A stretch of 64,000 bases of DNA, from contig NZ_AP025730.1 of the NCBI RefSeq assembly GCF_023734135.1, positions 2,666,001 through 2,730,000 of the forward strand, read 5' to 3'. The position numbers and the translations under genes are program-made. The stretch's first letter is position 1, and the number at the start of each line of letters is the position of its first letter. Below, in pieces: positions 51,690 to 59,562 of the stretch. This DNA is from Sphaerotilus microaerophilus. GTDB taxonomy: Bacteria; Pseudomonadota; Gammaproteobacteria; Burkholderiales; Burkholderiaceae_C. The notes under the pieces were generated by a model, which had not been told where the DNA came from, ran no database searches, and saw only the letters and a list, made by a program, of their open reading frames with translations.

Positions 51690-54600
51690 TCAGGCGGGCA
51701 GGGGGGCGTCGCAGCGCGGCAGCCAGGCGGCTGCTTCGGCCGCCGGGCGGGGGGGGCTGAAGAGGTAGCCCTGCGCCGCCTCGCAGCCCAGGGCGGTGAG
51801 GAAGGCCAGTTGCTCGCTGGACTCCACCCCCTCTGCCAGCACCGAGATGCCCAGGCTGCGCCCCAGCGTCACCATGGTGCTCACCAGCTGGGCGTCGTTG
51901 GCATCGCCGGGCAGGTCGTTGATGAAGCTGCGGTCGATCTTGAGCTTGCCCACCGGGAAGCGCTTCAGGTAGGCGAGCGACGAGTAGCCCGTGCCGAAGT
52001 CGTCGATGGCCAGCTGCACGCCCTGGGCCTGCAGCGAGCGCAGGAAGCCCTCGGCGTGTTCGCCCTGTTCCATCAGGCCGGACTCGGTGATCTCCAGCTC
52101 CAGCCGGTCGGGGGGCAGCCCGGAGGCGGCCAGGGCGGCGCGCAGGCGCTCGTCGGTGCCGCCGCGGCGCGCTTCGACCGGCGAGAGGTTGATCGCGATG
52201 CGGCCGAAGTCCAGCCCCGCATCCAGCCAGGCGCGGCCCTGGCGGCAGGCCTCGCGCGTCACCCAGTCGCCCAGCGCGATGATCTGGCCGGTTTCCTCCA
52301 GCATCGGGATGAAGATGGCCGGCCCGACGGGCGGCAGGTCGGGCTGGTCCAGGCGCACCAGCGCCTCCAGGCCGACCAGCCGCTGGTCGCTCAGGCGGTA
52401 CAGGGGCTGGTACCAGAGCTGGAACTCATTGCGCTCCAGGGCGCGGCGCAGGCGGTTGTCCAGCGCGAGGCGGTACTGCGCCGCCTCGGTCATCGACCCG
52501 GTGTAGTAGCGGTAGGTGTTGCGCCCGGCGCGCTTGGCCTGGTACATCGCGGCGTCGGCGTCGCGCACCAGCTCGCCCACGCTGTGGCCATCGTTCGGGT
52601 AGAGGCTGATGCCGATGCTGGCCTGGACGTACACCGAGGTGTCGCCGATGCGGAAGGGCTCGTCCAGCAGGTGGAGGAGGTCCTGGGCGACGTGGCCGGC
52701 GTCCTGCTGGTCGCGCAGGTGCTCCATCACCAGCACGAACTCGTCCCCGCCGAGGCGGCCCAGCGTATCTTCGCGTCGGGTGCGCTGGGAGAGCCGGGCG
52801 GACACGGCCATCAGCAGGTGGTCGCCGGCGTCGTGGCCGAGGCTGTCGTTGACGGTCTTGAAGTTGTCCAGGTCGATGAACAGCACCGCCACCTGCGTTT
52901 CCAGCCGCTGGGCGGCGGCCAGCGCATGCTCCAGGCGCGACAGCACCATCGGCCGGTTGGGCAGCTGGGTCAGCGGGTCGTAGTGCGCCATGTGCTGCAG
53001 GCGCTCCTCGGTCAGCTTGTGCGAGGTGGTGTCGGTGAACACCGCGACGTAGTGGCTGGGCCGCCCCTGCCCATCCCTGACCGTGGCGATGGAGATCCAC
53101 TGGGCGTAGAGCTTGCCATCCTTGCGGTGGTTCCACATCTCGCCCTGCCAGTGGCCCTGCGCGGCCAGCGTTTGCCACATCTGCTCGTAGAACGCGCTGT
53201 CCTGCCGGCCGGACTGCAGCAGTTGGGGGCGCTGGCCGATCACCTCCTCCTCGCTGTAGCCGGTGATCTCGGTGAAGGCGCGGTTGACGGAGACGATGGT
53301 GGACGTCAGGTCGGTGACCATCACGCCGTCCTGGGTGCTCTCCAGCGCCGCGGCGTGCAACTTCATGCGCTCCTGGGAGTCGCGCAGCGCGGCCTCGCGG
53401 GCGTACTGTGCGCGGGCAAAGGCGATGTCCGCGGCCACCTCCTCGAACAGCTGCTGCTCGTCCGCGTCGGCGGGGTCCAGGTGGGTGTGCGCGAGCACCA
53501 GGGCGGCGTCGCAGCGCGTGTCGCAGCGCAGCGGCAGGGCCACCAGGTCGAAGGCCTGCCCGTCCGGGGTGTTCCAGGTGTCCTGCGCCCAGTGGGGCTG
53601 CCCGTGGGCGATGGCCTGCCAGGCCGACCGTGCCGCGACGGCGGGCGGTTCAGGTGCCGGGCTGGCACCCCCCGGGGCTGAGGCCGCGGCCTGCGCGAGC
53701 GTGCGCGCCGGAGACTCCGGCGTCTCGGCGGTGCCGTCGAAGCTCAGTACCCAGGCGGCGCGGAAGTTCCCCTGCGTGATCGCCATGGCACAGATGCGCG
53801 TGAACAGGTCGGGCTCGCTGTGGGTCTGGACGATGGCCTGATTGACCTGGCTGAGGAAGCTGTACAGGCGCGAAAGCACCTGCACGCGCCGCTCGGCCAG
53901 CTTGCGCTCGGTGATGTCCCAGCTCACCCAGACCACCTGGTCCTGGTCGGGCAGGGCGGCTGCGCGGCCCTCGAAGTGGCGCCGGCCGGCAGGCGTGTCG
54001 AGTTCCAGCTCCATCTGGGCCGGCTGGCGGGTCTCCAGCGCCCGGCGGATGGTGGCCATCACGCGCTCGGCCAGCTCCGGCGGCAGGTGCTCCGCCACCG
54101 ACCGCCCCAGCAGGCTGTCGCTGGGGGCGGCAAACTTCTCGGGCGGCCCCCAGGCGCCCTGGTAGCGCCCCTCGGCGTCGATCAGGAAGGAGACTTCCGG
54201 GATCGCCGTGGTGAGCGCGCTCAGCCGGCGCTCGTTGGCGGCCAGTTGGGCCACCGCCCGCTCGCGCTGCTGCTGGCTGCGGTGCATCTGCCACATCAGC
54301 GCGGCGGCCAGGCCGCCCACCAGCAGCAGCGTGAAGGTGGTGCGTCGGGCCTGGGCGCGCAGGCGCTCGCCGTGTTCGGCGTGCACGGCCAGTTCGACGT
54401 CCATGGCCGCGGACATCAGCTCGCCCTGGTCGGCGCGCAGCGCCAGCGCTGGCGCGGTGGGGCGCTCATCCAGGCGGCTCTGCACGCTGTTGCGCAGGGC
54501 CTGCAGCGCGCTCAGGTAACGCGTGGCGGCCTCGCGGCGCGCCTGCGTGAGCTGCGCCGGCAGCTCGATGTCGGCCACGGCCGGGGCGTCCTCGGCCAGC

Positions 54601-54866
54601 AGGCGGGCCTGGTACAGGGCGGTGGCCAGATCGGCGCTGACCATGGCCGCACTGACGGTGCTGTCGCCGGCACGCAGCCGTTCGGCATAGAGCTGGGCGC
54701 GCTGCACGCTCTGCTGTGCCGTCGCGATGGCCTGGCGCGGTCCGACGGTGGCGTCCAGCGTGGCGGTCCAGCTCAGGTGGCCCCAGGCGATCAGCCCCAG
54801 GCAGACCAGCGCGAACAGGGCGGTGGCCGCGTATTGCCGCTGGCGGGCAGCGGGCCAGTTCTTCAC
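51690..54866 (-). CDS. Membrane sensor with PAS-GAF-PAS-GGDEF-EAL domains
   Basis: Translation starts at a GTG overlapping the stop of the binding-protein gene (GTGA). The 1058-residue protein has two membrane helices (about 11-29 and 176-192) around a periplasmic helical sensor, a PAS domain (about 215-325), a GAF-like region (about 350-490), a second PAS (about 500-620), GGDEF (about 630-785) and EAL (about 800-1050). GGDEF is intact (706-710), with an inhibitory RxxD site five residues before it (697-700). EAL (834-836), ELEITES and DDFGTGYSS indicate an active phosphodiesterase. It probably makes or degrades cyclic-di-GMP depending on the signal from its partner. Confidence 0.93.
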   Translation of the reverse strand: MKNWPAARQRQYAATALFALVCLGLIAWGHLSWTATLDATVGPRQAIATAQQSVQRAQLYAERLRAGDSTVSAAMVSADLATALYQARLLAEDAPAVADIELPAQLTQARREAATRYLSALQALRNSVQSRLDERPTAPALALRADQGELMSAAMDVELAVHAEHGERLRAQARRTTFTLLLVGGLAAALMWQMHRSQQQRERAVAQLAANERRLSALTTAIPEVSFLIDAEGRYQGAWGPPEKFAAPSDSLLGRSVAEHLPPELAERVMATIRRALETRQPAQMELELDTPAGRRHFEGRAAALPDQDQVVWVSWDITERKLAERRVQVLSRLYSFLSQVNQAIVQTHSEPDLFTRICAMAITQGNFRAAWVLSFDGTAETPESPARTLAQAAASAPGGASPAPEPPAVAARSAWQAIAHGQPHWAQDTWNTPDGQAFDLVALPLRCDTRCDAALVLAHTHLDPADADEQQLFEEVAADIAFARAQYAREAALRDSQERMKLHAAALESTQDGVMVTDLTSTIVSVNRAFTEITGYSEEEVIGQRPQLLQSGRQDSAFYEQMWQTLAAQGHWQGEMWNHRKDGKLYAQWISIATVRDGQGRPSHYVAVFTDTTSHKLTEERLQHMAHYDPLTQLPNRPMVLSRLEHALAAAQRLETQVAVLFIDLDNFKTVNDSLGHDAGDHLLMAVSARLSQRTRREDTLGRLGGDEFVLVMEHLRDQQDAGHVAQDLLHLLDEPFRIGDTSVYVQASIGISLYPNDGHSVGELVRDADAAMYQAKRAGRNTYRYYTGSMTEAAQYRLALDNRLRRALERNEFQLWYQPLYRLSDQRLVGLEALVRLDQPDLPPVGPAIFIPMLEETGQIIALGDWVTREACRQGRAWLDAGLDFGRIAINLSPVEARRGGTDERLRAALAASGLPPDRLELEITESGLMEQGEHAEGFLRSLQAQGVQLAIDDFGTGYSSLAYLKRFPVGKLKIDRSFINDLPGDANDAQLVSTMVTLGRSLGISVLAEGVESSEQLAFLTALGCEAAQGYLFSPPRPAAEAAAWLPRCDAPLPA

Positions 54867-55765
54867 GGGCGACCCTCCTGCGCGGTGGGCGCGGGGGGCC
54901 GCGCTGGGGCGATCGGCAGCTCGTCCGGCTGGAAGCCGTAGGCCTGCGCCAGCCTCTGGTGGGCGGGGCTGCCCAGGAAGCCTGCCAGCGCCGCGTCCAG
55001 GCGCGGCAGCCGCTCGTCGCCCAGGCGCATTGCATACGCGGGCAGGCCAGCCGCCCCCGCCATCGCGGGCGCCTGGAAGGGGTCGGCCAGCTCGCCGCCC
55101 GGGGCGCCGCTGACCCGCATCGCCCAGCGCAGCGATGGTGCCGACAGCGCGAAGCCCGCCGCTCGGTTGGAGCGCACTGCGGCAATGCCCGATTGCACAT
55201 CGGGCACCTTCAGCAGGCGCGAGTCGTCGATCCCGGCCGCGCCGGCCAGGGACGCCTCCACGCTGCCGCGGATGACCGCCAGCCAGGCCTGGGGCCGGTC
55301 GCGCAGGTCTTCCAGGCGATGCAGCCCCATCGGGTTGAAGGCGGTCACCAGCAGGCCCATTTGCACGCGGGCGGTGGGCCGGGAGAAGGTGATCAGCATG
55401 GCCCGCTCGGGCGCGGCGAACAGGCCGGCGGCGATCAGGTCGATGCGGCCCATGCGCAGCTCGTGGATGAGCTGGCCGAATTCCAGGTGCACCCACTCCG
55501 GCTCGGGCGGGCCGGCGCGGGTGAGCACGGCGCGCAGGACGTCGGGCGATTCGCCGAACACCCGCCCTTCCAGCCCGACGCCGGCGTAGGGCAGTTCGAT
55601 GCTGTAGGCCACCCGCAGGCGCTGCGGCGCATCGGCAGAGCGATCAGGAACCACCCACGCCGGCGGGGCCAGCACCATCACCACGCCGATGACCATGCCG
55701 GCCAGCACCGCGACGATCCATGCCGACACGCCCAGCGAATGCCTGGCCTCCTTGTCCATCGCCAC
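54863..55765 (-). CDS. Membrane-anchored periplasmic substrate-binding (SBP_bac_3) protein
   Basis: The 300-residue protein has an uncleaved-looking N-terminal membrane helix (about 14-36) and a type 3 solute-binding fold (RLRVAYSIELPYAGVGLEG, MGRIDLIAAGLFAAPERA, GSVEASLAGAAG, AAVRSNRAAGFALSAPSL). No ABC permease lies nearby. Its stop overlaps the GGDEF/EAL start, so it most likely acts as a ligand-sensing partner of that protein. The ligand is unknown. Some glycine/proline-rich stretches suggest a weakened amino-acid pocket. Confidence 0.82.
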   Translation of the reverse strand: MAMDKEARHSLGVSAWIVAVLAGMVIGVVMVLAPPAWVVPDRSADAPQRLRVAYSIELPYAGVGLEGRVFGESPDVLRAVLTRAGPPEPEWVHLEFGQLIHELRMGRIDLIAAGLFAAPERAMLITFSRPTARVQMGLLVTAFNPMGLHRLEDLRDRPQAWLAVIRGSVEASLAGAAGIDDSRLLKVPDVQSGIAAVRSNRAAGFALSAPSLRWAMRVSGAPGGELADPFQAPAMAGAAGLPAYAMRLGDERLPRLDAALAGFLGSPAHQRLAQAYGFQPDELPIAPARPPAPTAQEGRP

Positions 55766-56036
55766 GCCTCCTGTCCTTCCTTCGGCCTGCTACATGGCCG
55801 GCCCGCCGGCGCCCCGCTCCCGGGCCGGCAGGTGTACCGTGCGGGTTGGGGCGGCCGGCTGGACCGGTGTGGCCTTGTCGATCGTGGGCCGCATGGGCCG
55901 ATTGCTGCGCGATGACGCAACCGCGCGATTTTCTCATTTTGACCCATTCGACCAGGCTTGCCCCCCCAGGTGACCCGGTTTCGACCGATCCAGGGGGGCG
56001 TTGGCCCGGCGGGACAGGGGGGCGGCCTGTGTGGTT

Positions 56037-56483
56037 TCAGCCCTGCCGGATCAGTTGCTGCGCGCGTTCGCCGACCTTGGCGATGACGGCGTCCAGGCTG
56101 GACCGCTCGGCCGGATCCAGCGCGTCGAGCAGGAAGGCCACCCGAGCTTCCACCAGCGGCACGACCTTGCGCACCAGCGCCGTGCCGGGCGGCAGCAACT
56201 CGATCACCCGGTTGCGCCGGTCGCCGGGATCCTCGCTGCGTTGGATCAGGCCGTCCTGCTCCAGCCGGGTCACCGCGCGGCTGACCTGCATCTTGTCCAG
56301 CGTGGTGTGCGCGATCACGTCGGCCGTCTTCATCGCACCGTTCTCGTACAGCGCCGCCACCACGCGCCACTCGTCGCGGCTGAGCTCGAAGCGCTCGGCG
56401 TAGACCTGTGCCATCGCGCGGCTCACGGTGTCCGCCAGCACCGCCAGCTGGTAGGGAAAGAAGGACTGCAGCTTGAGGGTCAT
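56037..56483 (-). CDS. MarR family transcriptional regulator
   Basis: The start at 56483 (MTLKLQSFFPYQLAV) gives 148 residues; the frame beyond it is non-coding. The fold is a standard MarR dimer: LSRDEWRVVAALYENG, the recognition part TTLDKMQVSRAVTRLEQ, and the wing RSEDPGDRRNRVIEL. It is divergent from the VOC/monooxygenase/DUF2783 operon across 262 nt, so it is the likely repressor of that operon, with an aromatic or phenolic ligand inferred. Its sequence is close in pattern to repressors of aromatic catabolism. Confidence 0.9.
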   Translation of the reverse strand: MTLKLQSFFPYQLAVLADTVSRAMAQVYAERFELSRDEWRVVAALYENGAMKTADVIAHTTLDKMQVSRAVTRLEQDGLIQRSEDPGDRRNRVIELLPPGTALVRKVVPLVEARVAFLLDALDPAERSSLDAVIAKVGERAQQLIRQG

Positions 56484-56519
56484 GGCTGTGCAGGGAGTCG
56501 CATGTCGGTGGCGTGAATG

Positions 56520-56673
56520 GTAACAAACGATATGAACTGGCTTGGGGCGTGTAACGCATCCGGACCTGCGCCGGATCAAGCATTTGAATGACAAACAGGC
56601 GGTTCGGCGCGATACCCGAGTGCCGAACGCGGGATCACAAAGCACTTGCGTTATTAGTCACAAGCGTTACTAT
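56520..56673 (+). promoter_or_regulatory. Divergent control region: sigma70-like promoter and repeated GTAAC motifs
   Basis: A -35 box TTGCGT (56646-56651) and -10 box TACTAT (56668-56673), 16 bp apart, point toward the VOC gene. The motif GTAAC(GC) or its complement occurs at 56520, 56551, 56648 (GCGTTA) and 56664 (GCGTTAC); the last two lie 16 bp apart within the promoter. They are candidate MarR contacts. A separate dyad ATCCGG-N7-CCGGAT starts near 56558. Confidence 0.5.
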
Positions 56674-56745
56674 ATGGGCCAGTCGCTGGTCTACCGTGCC
56701 GGCGCAACCGAGCCACCCGCACCCGTTGACCGAGGAGACCGCCCC

Positions 56746-57282
56746 ATGAACATCCAGCGCATCCACCACGTTGCCTACCGCTGCCGCGACGCCAAGGAAA
56801 CCGTCGAGTGGTACCGCAAGCACCTAGGCATGGAGTTCGTGCTCGCGATCGCCGAGGACCAGGTTCCCTCCACCCACGCGCCCGACCCCTACATGCACCT
56901 GTTCATGGATGCGGGCAACGGCAACGTGCTGGCCTTCTTCGAGCTGCCCAACTCCCCGGCCATGGGCCGCGACCCCAACACCCCGGACTGGGTCCAGCAC
57001 ATCGCCTTCAAGGTCGGTAGCGTGCAGGAACTGGAAGAGACCAAGGCCCGGCTGGAGGCCAGCGGCATCGCCGTGGTGGGCGTGACCGACCACACCATCT
57101 TCAAGTCGATCTACTTCTTCGACCCCAACGGCCACCGCCTGGAACTGGCCGCCGACACCGGCACGCCCGAGATGTACAAGAAGCTCGACGACGTGAAGTG
57201 GGAGATGCTGGAAGAGTGGTCCAAGACGCGCCGCGCCCCCAAGCACGCCGCCTGGATGCACGAAAAAGAGTTCACGCAGTGA
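56746..57282 (+). CDS. VOC family protein (glyoxalase/extradiol dioxygenase fold)
   Basis: The start at 56746 (MNIQRIHHVAYRCRD), after GAGGAG, gives 178 residues. It is a single VOC domain pair: IHHVAYRCRDAKETVEWYRK with the first metal His, a central MHLFMDAGNGNVLAFFEL with a second ligand region, VQHIAFKV, and FFDPNGHRLELAADTG with the final Glu. A C-terminal tail (KTRRAPKHAAWMHEKEF) follows. VOC enzymes open, isomerise or cleave metal-bound substrates. Here it is the first gene of an operon with an aromatic-ring FAD monooxygenase, so ring-cleavage or an adduct-processing step is plausible. Confidence 0.9.
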   Translation: MNIQRIHHVAYRCRDAKETVEWYRKHLGMEFVLAIAEDQVPSTHAPDPYMHLFMDAGNGNVLAFFELPNSPAMGRDPNTPDWVQHIAFKVGSVQELEETKARLEASGIAVVGVTDHTIFKSIYFFDPNGHRLELAADTGTPEMYKKLDDVKWEMLEEWSKTRRAPKHAAWMHEKEFTQ

Positions 57283-57385
57283 GCCGAAGCGGCCCCGCCG
57301 CTGCCACCGCCCGGTCATGCGCCCTTTGATGCGCCCACTGTTGCGCCCGACCCGGCGCCAGACTGAAGTCCTGCGAGGAGACCCT

Positions 57386-59050
57386 GTGCTCAAGACCTAT
57401 ACCTACCCCCAGTTCGACTACCGCCAGAGCGCGGAGCAGAAAGAAGGCCGCGTCGCCCGCCACCCGGTGGTGATCATCGGTGCCGGCCCGATCGGCCTGA
57501 CCGCCGCGTTGGAATGTGCCGCCCGCGGCCTGCCGGCCGTGGTGCTGGACGACAACAACACCGTCAGCATCGGCTCGCGCGCCGTCTGCTACGCCAAGCG
57601 GCCGCTGGAGATCTGGGACCGCCACGGCCTGGGCGAAGGCTTCGTCGAGCGTGGCGTGAGCTGGAAGGTGGGTCGCGTATTCCACCGCGAGGAGCAGGTC
57701 TACCAGTTCGACCTGCTGCCCGAGCCGCACCACAAGATGCCGGCGATGATCAACCTCCAGCAGTACCACGTGGAGGAAGCCATGGTGGCCGCCTGTGGCC
57801 GCAGCCCGCTGGTGGACCTGCGCTGGAAGCACAAGCTGCTGAGCCTGGCGCAGGCCGGCGACGTGGCCACGCTGACGGTGGAGACCCCCGACGGCGTGTT
57901 CCAGCTGCAGGCCGACTGGGTGATCGCCTGCGACGGTGCCAACAGCGACACGCGCCGCATGGTCGATGGCCAGTTCACCGGCCAGTTCTTCCAGGACCGT
58001 TTCCTGATCGCCGACGTGGTGATGGACGCCAGCTTCCCGACCGAGCGCTGGTTCTGGTTCGACCCGCCCTTTCACCGCGGCGCCGTGCGCCCGGACGGCC
58101 AGCGCATGCCCACCAGCGTGCTGCTGCACAAACAGGCTGACAACGTCTGGCGCATCGACTTCCAGCTCGGCTGGGACAGCGACCCCGAGGAGGAGAAGCG
58201 GCCCGAGAAGGTCATCCCGCGCATCCAGGCCATGCTCGGCCCCGAGGCCAAGTTCGAGCTGGAGTGGGTGTCGGTCTACCAGTTCGCCTGCCGCCGCGTG
58301 GACAACTTCCGCTACGGCCGGGTGATCTTTGCCGGCGACGCGGCGCACCAGGTCTCGCCCTTCGGCGCGCGCGGTGCCAACACCGGCGTGCAGGACATCG
58401 ACAACCTGATCTGGAAGCTCAAGCTGGTGCTCGACGGCGCCGCACCGCCCGCGCTGGTGGACAGCTACCACGAGGAGCGCGCCTACGCCGCCGACGACAA
58501 CCTGCGCAACTCGACGCGCTCGACCGACTTCATCACGCCCAAGAGCGCGGCCAGCCTGCGCATGCGCGACGCGGTGCTGGAGCTGGCGCGCAGCGAGGCC
58601 TTTGCCCGCCCGCTGGTCAACAGCGGCCGGCTGTCCACGCCGACGCCCTACCTGAGCTCCTCGCTCAACACCGCCGACGAGAGCGAGTTTGCCGGGCGCA
58701 TGAAGCCGGGCACCAACTGTGCCGATGCGCCGCTGCAGCGCGACGGCCAGCCCGTGTGGCTGCTCGACGCGCTGGCCGAGGCGAGCCGTGGGGCGGGGGA
58801 CTTCGTGCTGCTGGTCTGGGGCGATGGCGGCGTGGCTGCCGAGGCGGTCAACGCGGGGGCGGTGACGGCGCGCGTGCTGCGCGTCGGCCCGGGCGGGCTG
58901 CAGGACGCCACGGGCGTGGCCACCGAGCGCTACGACGCCCAGCCCGGCAGCGTCTACCTGATCCGGCCCGACCAGCACGTGGCCGCACGCTGGCGCAGTT
59001 TTGACGCGGCCAAGGTGCAGGCGGCGCTGCGGCGCTGCCTGGCGCAGTGA
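57386..59050 (+). CDS. FAD-dependent aromatic-ring monooxygenase (MhpA-like)
   Basis: I choose the GTG at 57386, preceded by GAGGAG, giving 554 residues; an ATG-frame start at 57317 would add 23 atypical codons. It is a class A flavoprotein hydroxylase: PVVIIGAGPIGLTAALECAA (FAD), a DG motif in VIACDGANSDTRR, and RVIFAGDAAHQVSPFGARGA (second FAD motif). A thioredoxin-like C-terminal region follows. Relatives hydroxylate phenols such as 3-(3-hydroxyphenyl)propionate with NAD(P)H and oxygen. Its substrate is unknown. DUF2783 follows 70 nt later, a pairing I have seen repeatedly in Burkholderiales. Confidence 0.92.
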   Translation: MLKTYTYPQFDYRQSAEQKEGRVARHPVVIIGAGPIGLTAALECAARGLPAVVLDDNNTVSIGSRAVCYAKRPLEIWDRHGLGEGFVERGVSWKVGRVFHREEQVYQFDLLPEPHHKMPAMINLQQYHVEEAMVAACGRSPLVDLRWKHKLLSLAQAGDVATLTVETPDGVFQLQADWVIACDGANSDTRRMVDGQFTGQFFQDRFLIADVVMDASFPTERWFWFDPPFHRGAVRPDGQRMPTSVLLHKQADNVWRIDFQLGWDSDPEEEKRPEKVIPRIQAMLGPEAKFELEWVSVYQFACRRVDNFRYGRVIFAGDAAHQVSPFGARGANTGVQDIDNLIWKLKLVLDGAAPPALVDSYHEERAYAADDNLRNSTRSTDFITPKSAASLRMRDAVLELARSEAFARPLVNSGRLSTPTPYLSSSLNTADESEFAGRMKPGTNCADAPLQRDGQPVWLLDALAEASRGAGDFVLLVWGDGGVAAEAVNAGAVTARVLRVGPGGLQDATGVATERYDAQPGSVYLIRPDQHVAARWRSFDAAKVQAALRRCLAQ

Positions 59051-59120
59051 TGACCGTTGCTGCCCTGATGCAGGCATCAACGCCGGCATCGATCCTGCCC
59101 ATGAACGAGGAGAACCCCAC

Positions 59121-59327
59121 ATGCCGATGATCCACACCCCCAACCTGTCCGACCCGGACGGCTTCTACGAGGAGCTGATCGACGCCCAGCGCGGCCTCAG
59201 CGACGAGCAGGCCCAGCTGATGAACGCCAAGCTGGTGCTGACGCTGGCCAACCACATCGGCGACCGCGAGGTGCTGCGTGAGGCGTTGCAGGTGGCCCGG
59301 CCCCTGGGGGCCGCCACCGCGGGGTGA
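59121..59327 (+). CDS. DUF2783 small protein
   Basis: The 68-residue protein starts at 59121 after GAGGAG. It is helical: LSDPDGFYEELIDAQRGLSD and a second helix NAKLVLTLANHIGDREVLR. DUF2783 proteins are found beside FAD-dependent monooxygenases; their role is unknown, with a stabilising or subunit-like function possible. It ends the VOC/monooxygenase operon. Confidence 0.88.
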   Translation: MPMIHTPNLSDPDGFYEELIDAQRGLSDEQAQLMNAKLVLTLANHIGDREVLREALQVARPLGAATAG

Positions 59328-59344
59328 TGTGGTCGGGCGGAGGG

Positions 59345-59400
59345 GCCCGGATTGATGCGTCCGGGTGGATGAGCCCGGATGGATGAGCCCGGGCGGTGCG
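59345..59400. repeat. Four 14-bp tandem units (GCCCGGATGGATGA-like)
   Basis: Units at 59345, 59359, 59373 and 59387 read GCCCGGATTGATGC, GTCCGGGTGGATGA, GCCCGGATGGATGA and GCCCGGGCGGTGCG; the third is nearest the consensus and the fourth is degenerate. They start 18 nt after DUF2783. No protein is encoded across them. Confidence 0.7.
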
Positions 59401-59562
59401 GGTGGGCAGGACCCGCCGCCGGGCTGGTGCCGGTATCGATAAAATTGGTAACCGAGCCGGCTGGGTGCCAAGGTGTCTGACGGCCGATCACCTGAAGCCT
59501 GACGCCGCCCGCACCATGTCCCTCCGAAGCCCGACCGCCCTCCTGGGCTGGTCCCGCCTGCC

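Noticed and set aside
54867..55496. Extension of the GGDEF/EAL frame upstream to 55496
   Set aside because: It overlaps the binding-protein gene in another frame; the GTG at 54866 gives the membrane helix and a typical 4-nt overlap.
55766..56036. Possible terminator or gene in the 271-nt gap between the binding-protein and MarR genes
   Set aside because: The G and C runs (GCCCCCC and GGGGGGC) are too far apart for a stable stem, there is no T-run, and the open frame across the gap shows no coding features.
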